A stretch of 64,000 nt of DNA from Lepturacanthus savala (lineage: Eukaryota; Chordata; Actinopteri; Scombriformes; Trichiuridae). The DNA lies in contig CM060469.1 in NCBI GenBank assembly GCA_030544235.1, positions 11,740,017-11,804,016 of the forward strand, written 5' to 3'. The notes below the pieces were generated by a model. It saw only the letters and a list, made by a program, of their open reading frames with translations, had not been told where the DNA came from and ran no database searches. This document shows, in pieces, positions 26,389 to 37,600 of this stretch; the first letter of the stretch is position 1, and each line of letters starts with the position of its first letter. The position numbers were made by a program, and so were the translations under genes.

Positions 26389-27834
26389 CTAGCTTCTGAC
26401 CTAGTATCAAAACAAGTATATTTTCATGAATGATGATCATCTAACAGAAGAAGCTACATAAGTCATAAAGAACCCAATGCAAAATATGATTTAAAAAAAG
26501 CAGGGTAATGTTGAAAACTCAAAGTACCGGTAAAAGTCCAAGGGAAATGCAAGATTTAAGACGTGTATTTATGGTTCAGCAATAAGGAGTGATCTTCTGG
26601 TGGCCATTCTGTTTATTTAACATTATGTTCAAATGAGGTCATATGATTTAGTAAACAACCATGTAGGTGTGGAGGTTCATTCTTGACCATAGGCATAAAT
26701 ATACTGCAATAACATTTCTAAACTCATTGCCGGAGCATAGGATACAGTTTTGGAAATATTTAAGTAAGAACCCTGAGTCCAATGACAACATATACAGTAA
26801 TGCATATATCATTCATCTTGTGATGTAATAAACTAAAACGATAGCTTGCAATATTTATCAGTTTGATCAGAATGATTTAGTATTTCAAACAGCAAAATTG
26901 CAATGACCGTCTTGCAAGGTAAATATCCAAACTATTTGCCTTACAGGTTGGCTTTGCAGCTTGTTATTAGAGCTGTCCTCTGAGGGCACATTGAACACTT
27001 TTCTTCCTCTGGGTCTCTCAGAGTCTATGATTACAAGTCTATTTTAGAGCTAGCCCACTCTGTTTGAGCTGGAACACACTGTTATCTTCAGAAAGAGGCT
27101 GTCACTGGAATGATCCACAGAACTGGCTAGACTAGCAACAACACCCCAGTACAAAGACCTCCACAGTCTATTCATTGGTTGGAAAACACAGTGACTGCTG
27201 TGTACAAGGCCTCCTGGGGCAGGATGGTGCCCATGCAGTGGCAAGGCACCAATAGTAAAAGGGAGTGCATATACCATGGTGAATAATAGCTATAGAAGAG
27301 AGATCAGCATCCTTCAACCCTTGAGTGGGACAAGTCACTCATACAGCAAATACAGACACAATTAGGCTAGCACAACAACACAGTAACAATTGAGCAGTGT
27401 GCAGTTGTACCCCCTTGTACAACAATGAAACTTTTATTAATAAAGTAAGAAAGCAGTTGAATTACTTTTTTATAGTGAAACTTTTTTAATGAAAATCTAT
27501 AAGGTTGCTTGAATTATTGCTAAATGAAGGGATTTTTTAATCAGCGAGTAGTAGACCACAACATTCCCTCATTTAATCAAAGCCAAATCACAATGACCCT
27601 TTAAATTGCAAATGCAAAAAAAAATATCTGAAGATCTGACAAATCCAGCTGCTGGTCGCAGCTGGCTGGCAGCAAAGTATCACATTGGAGGCAAAAATAT
27701 TATGAGTTTCTCCTTCAAATTAAATGGATAGTTAAAAGGAGATTCTGCATTTCTCCATCTTAGGCTCGTTGTAACCATTCACAGCAGAAATGTGAATGGG
27801 GCAGTGCTTAGGGTTGTTCAAAGAACACCACGGT
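26389..27834. other. Intron 2 segment between Tc1 and SINE copy 2
   Basis: No gene. The part at about 27040-27445 ends with ACTTTTATTAATAAAGTAAG after GC-richer sequence and may be an old LINE 3' fragment, but I cannot name a family. The remainder is AT-rich and featureless. Confidence 0.5.
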
Positions 27835-27850
27835 AGGATTTGCTTTTTCA

Positions 27851-28042
27851 TATTTTTGGGGGGTGCTTTTGCCTTTATTTGATAACACAGTAGAGATGAC
27901 AGGAAGGGGGAGGCAGAGAGAGAGGGAAAGTCACGCAGGAAGGGGCTCCCGATGCTGGATTTGAACCAAGGCCGCCTGTGGTGAGGACTCTGGCCTCTCC
28001 ACATGGGGCAGCTGCTCTACCCACTGCGCTACTCACTGCCTC
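27851..28042 (-). mobile_element. tRNA-derived SINE, copy 2 (minus orientation)
   Basis: Same family as 14604-14785. On the minus strand the head reads GTAGCGCAGTGGGTAGAGCA (A box) and GGTTCAAATCC (a textbook B box), followed by GGAGCCCCTTCC and an AATAAAGGC tail. Flanks 27835-27850 and 28043-28058 match at 13 of 16 bases, consistent with a diverged target-site duplication. The B box is better preserved than in copy 1, so this copy is probably younger. Confidence 0.8.
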
Positions 28043-28444
28043 AGGATTAGTCTTTTCAAAAGAAACACAATGTTCTGTTATTTTCACAATAAATAAAACT
28101 CACTTTACATGGATGTTAATTAACCTATTACTGGCACTCATAACATATCATTCACATTATGCTCAGGGCAAATTTTGAGAAAAAGAAAAAAAGCTTTTGG
28201 CTTGAGGATGTCTTGAAGATCATTCCTTTCATAAAACTTCCTTTAAACAGTAACAACTCAAAACCCAAAACATAGCTGCCTTTGGCCTCCAGTCACATCT
28301 GTTATCCATCCAATTATAACACTCACCCAAGGACAACAAATTAAAAGGATTCTGGAGGGTTGACAAATCATGTGCGTTAGCCATCCAAAACAAATACTCT
28401 CATTTGAGGCACCAGATCTTCTTTAAGTTTAGTTAAAATGAAAG

Positions 28445-28506
28445 ATATATATATATATATATACATATATATATACATATATATATACATATATACATAT
28501 ATATAT
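28445..28506. repeat. (TA)n/(CATATA)n satellite, left part
   Basis: Alternating TA with interspersed CATA units. It is continuous in type with the larger array on the other side of the inserted repeat. Confidence 0.95.
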
Positions 28507-28877
28507 GGGGTGACACGGTGGCGCAGGGGTTAGCGCTGTTGCCTCACAGCAAGAAGGTCGCAGGTTCAAGACCTCCTTGGTCCGGGGTCTGGGACCTTTC
28601 TGTGTGGAGTTTGCATGTTCTCCCCGTGTCTGCGTGGGTTTTCACCAGGTACTCCGGCTTCCTCCCACAGTCCAAAAACATGCTCAGGTTAATTGGCAAC
28701 TCTAAATTGCCCATAGGTGTGAGTGTGTGAGTGAATGGTGTGTGTGCCCCACGATTGGCTGGCGACCATCTGGGGTGTATCCCTGCCTCTCGCCGTAACA
28801 CGCTGGGATAGGCTCCAGCAGACCCCTGCGACCCTAATGAGGAATAAGCAGGTATAGAAAATGACTGACTGACTGAC
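28507..28877 (+). mobile_element. Teleost dispersed repeat (CACGGTGGCGCAG type) with (TGAC)n tail
   Basis: Begins GGGGTGACACGGTGGCGCAG and continues TTAGCGCTGTTGCCTCACAG, GTGTGGAGTTTGCATGTTCT and TCCTCCCACAGTCCAAAAAC. It ends GGATAGGCTCCAGCAGACCC followed by AATAAGCAGGTATAGAAAATG and a TGAC microsatellite (28862-28877). This is one of the most abundant short repeats in spiny-rayed fish genomes. It is non-coding; I do not assign a transposon superfamily with certainty. It interrupts the TA satellite. Confidence 0.85.
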
Positions 28878-28980
28878 ATATATATATACATATATACATA
28901 CATATATACATACATATATATATATATACATATATATACATACATATACATACATATACATACATATACATACATATACA

Positions 28981-29012
<32 letters not shown>

Positions 29013-29273
29013 CATATATATACATATATATATATACATATATATATATACATATATATATATACATATATATATACATATATATATACATATATATATA
29101 CATATATATATATACATATATATATATACATATATATATACATATATATATACATATATATATACATATATATATATACATATATATATACATATATATA
29201 TACATATATATATACATATATATATATACATATATATATACATATATATATACATATACATATATACATATAT

Positions 29274-29320
<47 letters not shown>

Positions 29321-29521
29321 CACATATATATATACATATACATACATATATATATACATATACATACATATATATATACATATACATACATATATATATA
29401 CATATACATACATATATATATACATATACATACATATATATATACATATACATACATATATATATACATATACATACATATACACATATATACATATATA
29501 TATATACATATATACATATAT

Positions 29522-29556
<35 letters not shown>

Positions 29557-29688
29557 TATATACATATATATACATATACATATATATACATATACATATA
29601 TATACATATACATATATATATATACATATATATATATACATATATATATATACATATATATATATACATACACACACACACACACACA
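28878..29688. repeat. Large (TA)n/(CATATA)n satellite with (CA)n end
   Basis: About 810 bp of almost pure TA/CATA repeat, ending in a (CA)n run at 29669-29688. Between about 29324 and 29475 the array acquires a regular 22-bp unit (TATATATATACATATACATACA) repeated about seven times. Long minus-strand reading frames made only of Tyr, Ile, Val, Met and Cys are artefacts of this repeat. Confidence 0.97.
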
Positions 29689-29933
29689 TTAAACCAAGTA
29701 ACCAAGTATTTATTATATTCAATGCTGTATTCTGTAATTTGTGTTATTCTTAACAGGTAGGTTTTATTTGTTTCCCAATAGACATCTTGAACAAGATTTG
29801 CATATAAACTGTTTGGGTGTTATGCATTATATGCTCCATCCAATATTTTGTACACATATCATTGTATTAATGTTCCAAAATGTTGTGAAATTACATTTTA
29901 GTTAAACTCTCAGGAGAGACAAAGAGGGAAACT

Positions 29934-30150
29934 ACTGAACATCTATTGCATGTCTGATCCCTCTCAAAGATTCCCCCCCTGTTGCTCTTCTGGACATTTA
30001 TTACATTTTTTCCCTGTTGAATGTTTTTTATAGAGTTTTCCCTATTTGAATCAAGGGACTAAAGAAACCGCATGTTGTATTGCTGTAAAGCCCCTAGAGG
30101 CAAATTTGTGTTTTATGATATTGGGTTATTCAGATAAATTTGACTACAGC
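29934..30150 (+). mobile_element. LINE 3' tail, diverged
   Basis: The motifs CCCCCTGTTGCTCTTCTGGA, AGAGTTTTCCCTATTTGAAT, GTAAAGCCCCTAGAGGCAAA and TTTGTGTTTTATGATATTGG follow, in order, the conserved 3' end of an abundant teleost LINE family (L2/Rex-like). The same order is seen at 58260-58922. It is a 5'-truncated, old copy. Confidence 0.7.
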
Positions 30151-31324
30151 AAATGACATTTCTACAACCATAGGAGTCAAAAAACAGTTTCATTATGGTT
30201 ACTGTTGTGATCCAAGTTCATTCCAGATCACAGTTAACACTGGCTTTGACCTGGCTTTAATTATAAACTTTCAAAAATGGAACAATAGCATGCTAAGTAA
30301 AATAATCAGTTAAGAGAAGATGGAAAAATACATAAAAATGAATGGTTTATGGAGAATTTGAGGAATTATGTACTTCATAAATACACTACAGCGTAAAACA
30401 AATTAATCTGCAAATATTCATAAAAAAAGATATGTTTTCCTCTTTCCTCGAAGATGATCACCATCAAATACAGAGGCAAAGAAACCAGTCACACTTTCCA
30501 CAGAGGCAGCACATTGTGTTTGGCTTTCTTTTGCTTCTTTGCACATCTAGGGAGTAAACAAGGTCTGTTGTAATGCTTATACTCCGCATATGATGACCCC
30601 TGAGCTCGTCCATCACCCAGTACTCCAGGGACCACTTAATAACCTGAGCCATTCAGACTGAGCCACAGCCCACATAGTAGACATTCCTCTAAAGCCAGAG
30701 CCCGTAGATACAAGGAAATACTTAATTATCACTGGGGCATTGACCTGAGGCTTATTTCCTACTATGATGCTATGGGAAGTTTACAGTACCTATTGTGGCT
30801 CCCTGTTGCAATGTAAAACTAAAACCTGAATCCACATGATTTTCTTGGGATCAAACTTGATCAAAATTAAGTTTTATGATGGAATGTGTTTATTTGCTGT
30901 CATTTCCAAACTTCTATAGTTTGTTCTACAGTGGAAGTTCATAAAAGCAACATGTAGACCTAAATTATGCGAGTGTGGGAAAGAGACAAAAAAGCTAAGA
31001 AATGATCTGAGGTTATTACATATTGTAGCACAACCTGACAGCTTCATGTGGAAAAAGATAAAACACATGCAGACTCTGTTGTATGTGCCAAAACTCTGAG
31101 TGTTCAATACACAAAGATCTCATAACAACCTAATCTAGATGTCATCACACAAAAGCATGCGTCTGTATTTTGCATAGTCAAAAATCAAGGCGCATTCCTC
31201 AACACTTCTTCAGCATGACCTAAACTGATGTGGTTGGAACAGAAATCCATGAACCAAAAACAACCTGTGTTAAACCTGGGTCATAGTATTTGAAAGAAAA
31301 TATTGGTGATATTAGTTTTCAAAG

Positions 31325-31642
31325 TTGATTAAGTCAAATATGCCGTTTAGGCATACACTCCCTGTTAGATTTTTAACAGTAGAATGTGATGTTTGTTCAA
31401 TATTTTTCCAACCTCATATCGACGACCAAGAAGAAGCAATCAAAAAATCTATTGGCATTAGTTTCAGTGATGATTTAGAGCAAATTAAAAGTCAAATGCA
31501 ACAACAAGTTGCTATTCACAACAGTCTTCTTCAGTTAGCAGTCATGGTACTATCCACTTGCCACAAAATATTAAAACTAAAAGTGACATTAACAATACTA
31601 CACCAAAAATTACAGCAGCGTATGGTTTTAGGAAGTCTTTAG
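31325..31642 (+). other. Unrecognised open frame, 105 codons, helical acidic/Gln-rich
   Basis: The frame is open from 31325 (an in-frame ATG follows at 31340) to a stop at 31642. It encodes a hydrophilic centre, DDQEEAIKKSIGISFSDDL then EQIKSQMQQQVAIHNSLLQL, which looks like an amphipathic helix. Codon use is AT-rich like the surroundings. I recognise no family, splice signals or promoter. It could be a relic of a mobile-element protein or a chance frame; the gene strand (stxbp6) is opposite. Confidence 0.15.
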
Positions 31643-34600
31643 GAAACACTAAGACTGCTTCTTTATTACGTCATTGTTTCTTTTTAACAAAATCCAACTG
31701 TAACTGCTGTGATTTCATCTGACTAACAACCACTCATCATACATGGTCACATCAGAGGTAGAGGACTATTTATTTTTTAGTCTGGGTGGTCCAGCTTTTG
31801 AGTCTGAGTTGTTAGCAATCTAGGAATTAAATAGAGTCATTCCAGTGAATCTTACCTTAACCCCAAAAGGTGAAATCAAATGATGAATCAAAGCATTATA
31901 TTTCAGGATTGTTTCCAGATCTCATTTCCTTTCACATCTGTTCTCTTTTAAACAAGGCTTAGTGAAGCACCCTCTATATCTACTATGAAGGGAGAGAAAA
32001 GGATTAATATTGCACAACTCTCTCATAATATCCAAGAATACATAGTTTGAGAACATCTTCAAGAAAACAGAGACACCATTAGGGCTGTCATAAGTAAACT
32101 CAAAGATAAACATAATTTTGGGACTATAACAGCAACAGACATGTTTTGAATAGCAAAAATGACTCCAAAATGTAGTATTATGCTGTGGGCCACTTCGGCT
32201 TTGATACACTTTAATTTTCATAAAAGTGACTAAATAAAAATTGTCATTTCTATGTCAAAGGATGTGCTAGGGCTTTCATCAAAGATGAAACTGAAGAACT
32301 GAAGAGCATGGTTACATCTTATTGTTGTGTGTGTGTGTATGTGCGTGCAGACGTTTTTGTTTTTATATAGGTCACTGGTGGTAGGTGAAGATTACATTCA
32401 CAGATCCCAGCATGTATAAAAACAAGATAAAAGATTCACCTGAATGACTTTCACAGGATTATAGATATTTCATATCTCTTGTGGAGTAAGAACACGTTTA
32501 ACACTGAACAAATCTTAATCTGCGTCTAAATGTTTGAAAACTGCAATTCATCCTCTGTGATAAAACACCACACAGACCTCAGATACCAGAAATTCAGTAA
32601 CAGTAAGATCAAGATCAAGGTCAGAGAGATGGCCAATTGAGCCAAAAGTGACATTTAACATCTTTGCACAGAAAAAAAATAGAAATATTAGCTCTCCAGC
32701 CCTATTTCCCACCAGGTTGGCTGGTGGCCGCCTAAACATGCCAATTATCACCATTTTTGGCTGTGGTACCTTTGTTTTTTTAGGGAATGAGACAGCCAAG
32801 ATGCCTGCCTTGATCATCACACATTTCACAACACCAGCACATTACTCCTTGGCAACATCTCTCAGAGGCTACCAGTTTTTAATAAGAAATGTTGATTAAC
32901 GCATATTTTTGCAGGTTGGTTGATGAAGAATGACTCTCATAAACCACAGCGCAGCGGGAGCTGCTGTGTGTTTGTTCTGCTACTGTGTGCGGATACAGCA
33001 GGAGGCTGACTGACAGAGTGAGGGATGGCTTGCTGAAGTTAAGTACAAAACAATGTTAGATCTTTTTTTTATATTATGGGAAGTGTAAACAAGGAAAAAA
33101 ACATCACTTGCTGTTACTCACCACAGCTCCCTTAACAGCAACCGGTATAACTAAAAGAAAATTCTCAAACCTAGGCATAGAAACTTGTATTCCAGTAAGA
33201 TGGTTTAATTTCCTCTACATCAGCTTTAGTTTTACAGCTACAAATCATAACTATGACAGGAGCCCAGGGGATATCACTGTATGCCTCTCGGGTCGATTTT
33301 TATCCCCCTCACTGTTTCCACATTCACAACAGTTATCTTAAAGTTAACAGAGATGACATAACCTGATCTCAAAAATGACGCAATGGTGACAGATGTGTGC
33401 AATTAAGGGTTTGTTAAAAACATGTGAATCATATTAAAGTGGAAGTTGATGATTAAGTATGGGGAAGTTCCTAAATGATTTGTTCAGTAGTAAAGTCTAG
33501 TGAATAGTCAAAAGGTTATTCCAAACATGAGGATCACAATACTCAATTTACAGTGTTCTAAACACTCAAAGATGAGTGCTGTTGTTGGTCAAAGCAGGAA
33601 TGGGAGAGGAGGATGAATAATTCAGACATTCTTACAAAGGGGTCATGGGAATGAACAAAGAGAGGGTCATCTGGCCACAGAAAACATACACAATTGTAAA
33701 TTAGGAACATATTTTTGTAGTGATATATAACCACTGGGTGTGACACAAGGCTCACTAACAACTAGATCTGTCTCATGAAGTTTATGATTATTGCCACAGA
33801 AGATATTTTTTAAAGAATAAATGTCCACGGCAATGCACTTTGTCATCATAGCCACACAAAATAATCAATATTATTTACCTAGATACTATAGGTTGGAGAC
33901 TGGGTGATCGAAGTTAAAAGTTGGGAAAAAAAATCGAGGAATTACAGAACCATCATGTTTACGCATTTATGTTATTTATTTAGTATGTGTTAAAGAAAAA
34001 CAGAGAAGGCTACTATTGGTTATATTTCTGACTAGGTTTGAAACAATTACTGTACACTAGACAGTTTTTGGATTTGCTGGAGGAGCACATCTCTAAGGGA
34101 TCAGAAGGAATTACAATTTAATGTCTTTATAGGTTTGTGCTTCAGAGCACTAAGTGAGAAAAGACAGCAAATATGTCCCCTGCAGGCATGTCACACACCC
34201 ACACACATAAAAACAGTGTCACAGAGAGACAGATTGCTACTCTGCCAGGATGGATCATGAACATACAGGAAGAGTTTCATTTGTTTCCTATGTCAGTGCG
34301 TTTCCATCTGGCCTTGTCATGAATGATGCTCCATGCAGCAGGAAAACATCTGGCAGTTGTGAGAATGATGAACTATGATAACACTTCCTTTCCTTCCGTC
34401 TTCAGCATAGTGTTAAACAGAAGTGAAATATAGGAGAACCTCAATTATTCTGCCTCCAGCAAACAAATGAGATGGGCAATCTCTAACAGTTAAACCAAAA
34501 AAGGAAAATGTTTAGAGTATCCTCCGTTGTGACATCATCTTCCACTTTATCATACATTAAATAAACAAATACACGTCTTCCTATGATTTAATGTGTGTGT

Positions 34601-37600
34601 TCTTGGCATCTGACTACGGCTTAGCATGCCTTGCAGGGGTCCTAAGCCATGCCCTTAATGTGAAATACCAGAGAAGAGCCCACCCAGTGCCTGACAGAGG
34701 AAGTCTCGACATGGACCACTAGAATCCCTGCAGTCTGCTGTTACCAGACTGTTCAGCCATGGAGCTGCCTGAAGAGATGGAGATGCCAAGGTGCCGGTCC
34801 ACATCCTGTCTAACCTTTAAATCACTAAACACTTAAGCTTAAGTTGATCGACTGCCTGGTGTTGATCTGAACACCTACTAGGAAAATGTGATGTGTAGCT
34901 CCTGTACGATTATTATTTGCATTAATGTACAGGTGAAGTACAACAATGCTGCAGTATGCCAGTGAAATCCATTAAAGGGCTTCACACACACAGTGTGGCA
35001 AATTATTATTGGTAAATCCACGTATCTCAGATTTTTGTGATTGTTCAATTTCAAGATAAAGCAAAGGATAGAACAAGTCAAATATTTCTCTAAAGGCATG
35101 AAACAGGTTAAAAATCCTTTGGTTTATCTCAAAAATGCATTGTTACCTTGCTCAAAATAAAGTTATTTTTCTTACTCTGTGAGCAATTGGTTTTCACCAG
35201 ACAGCAACATGGGGCAGCAAGATGTGTGCCACATATGGGTGTGCTCCAGCTTTGTTGAGGACATGGAGAATGAGAGATTCAGTGAGATGAGGTAGCGCAT
35301 CAAGGGGAAAAAAAAACTGACCATTTGTGTTCGTGTTCTTTTGTGTTGAAGAAGAAATAGGTGATTACAACCACAAATATTACATTTCATTCTATGATTG
35401 TCAAGGTTTTGTGCCAAATTAATGATAAACTAAACCTGCAGTGCAGAATTTCATATATATCAATGAACATCTGATCCATTAAACTTTCTTCCCAAACAAG
35501 GTTCACAGTATTTCACAGTAGACAGATTTTTTAATCTTGTGTTTGTGATGATTTGCTACAGGCTAATTAAATACATACTAAACATGTAGCACTTCTGGGT
35601 AGCCCCCTGCTAACTTCAATGCAGATAAAATAATTTTATCTAATGGTTCTTCTATAATTTTCTAGTGTTATTAGACCAAATTATATCAAATTCTGATAGT
35701 GAAACAAGTCATTTCTTGAGGGTTGGATGAATGTCTAAATCATTGATTCACCATTTTACAGCTGCAACTTTTGTTTCCCCCCCTGGGTTTATTTAAGCAT
35801 TAATCGCCTCTTACCATGTGCACACATTTCACAGTGAGGTAGATGTGAGTAATAACATAATGTAACATTCATCAGTTTTTCAGAAACATTACATTGGTTG
35901 GCCTGTGTTTGCTGGATGAAGGAGGTAATTCATTGTTTACATTAATCATAGCTGCTCAACAGTTTGGTTTCTCGGGGATGTGTTTCTTTGAGATCATATT
36001 TCTACCCCGCTGGAAAATGATTAAATTTGCTGACTTTATAATACTGCACTTGTCTTGCCAGGCTCTGGGATCTGTGGTTGAATTCCTCAGTGGCAGCTCT
36101 GAAAAAAAGTGCAAGTGGGTGGGAGGGGAGCATATGGTGTTTTTTGGTGTCCTGGTGAGGTTCACGCCAGGCAGCATCTTCCCTACAGGGAGTGTTGTAG
36201 ATACAGAGAAGGACTCCAGCTGCTCTTCTGGGTGACCTTCATTACCACAATTAACATGTATGCCACTCATAGGAACACTAGGCAGGGATGAATGCTGCAT
36301 TGTAAGCACTGGCAAAGTAGAGATGGGCAAGGGACATGACACAGCTGGCTAATAAGAAAAAACTAAGTGAAAAGTGCTTAAGAAATATATTCTACAAAAC
36401 TAGGGCCAGCAATGTACAACAATAGCGTTATTCTGATACAAGACCATAAGACTGTATATCATCTTAGATTTTGGATTTCGTAATATGGTGATATGGCATA
36501 CGTGTTGTCTTTAAAGTTTACATTTTGATGTAATTTTCTGAATGTACCAGACTGTTCTAGCTGTTCTATTATTTCTTTTAGTAACATTCACATTCCAGAT
36601 GATTATTAATCAAAACTCATTATTTACTACAAACAAAAGAGACCATGGATAATTCTAAGTCTATATAGTGTACATCATATACCTTGCAAGTTACATGCAA
36701 TAAGGAGTGACAATGCCAAGAGTAACTTAACAAAACATCAGGCTCCATTATCATCCGTAAAACTATAAAACAGGCAGCTATGATTTCCAGTTGAGCTCTA
36801 AGGGTAAGTGAGTCATTGGGGTTGTCAAGTGGACACGTCCGTCACTGATTGCACAAGACCCATGACACCCCAAGATGGCTCAACAGCAGGACTGGATTGT
36901 ATTTTTAATATTACTGCAAAATGGATTTCCACAACAAACACGTTGCAAAGGGCAATGATATAAATGCACACCCATAAAACTGGCAGCCCCTAGCCCCCCT
37001 CTGCCTGTTGTACTATAGCTGTAATGAAGCCCAGAAAACTTATATGGCAACAAAAAAGCACACAGTTGTAAGAATAGATGCACACCAGCCTTCACCCCAC
37101 AGTAAACTAAACTTTTCCAGATTAAAACAAAAATAAGAAATGAGTCCAGAATGTGAAACTAAGAAGAAATTTGCTATTACACAAAGGTACAAAAGGCAGA
37201 AATGTTAGCCTAGAATGCTAAATCTAAGAAGGACCTCTACAAAGAAAACATTTTTGAACATGTTTCACATACATCACTTATTCACAACTCAATATATAAG
37301 GTTAAGTGTTGTCCCTCAGAAACACTCAAGAGTCTGTGTCAGTGAAATAAATGAATGCCTACTCTTTGTCCTTCAAATAAATGAGGCAAGTTCTCTATAT
37401 ACAGCTACGTTGCTATTACATACTGTACATGCACAGACTTCATTGACATCAGGCTTATGTCAAAGCCTGACAAAAAAAACAATCATGAAAAACAATCATT
37501 TTATAGTCCATAGCAGCAGCTAATGGGCACTTTATTCTGAACCTTTTTTGTTTACTATTCTAAAGCTGATCGATCCAAAAAGGTGAACAAAGAGACCTTT

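Noticed and set aside
27875..28178. Short frames on both strands around 27.9-28.2 kb
   Set aside because: They are translations of SINE copy 2.
28544..29722. Very long minus-strand reading frames (up to 392 codons) made of Tyr, Ile, Val, Met and Cys
   Set aside because: They are translations of the TA/CATATA satellite in several overlapping frames at once; the ends run into the dispersed repeat. Not genes.
35894..36342. Frames of 113 and 128 codons on opposite strands over the same bases
   Set aside because: Mirror-image open frames without recognisable domains; most likely chance in a slightly GC-richer patch.
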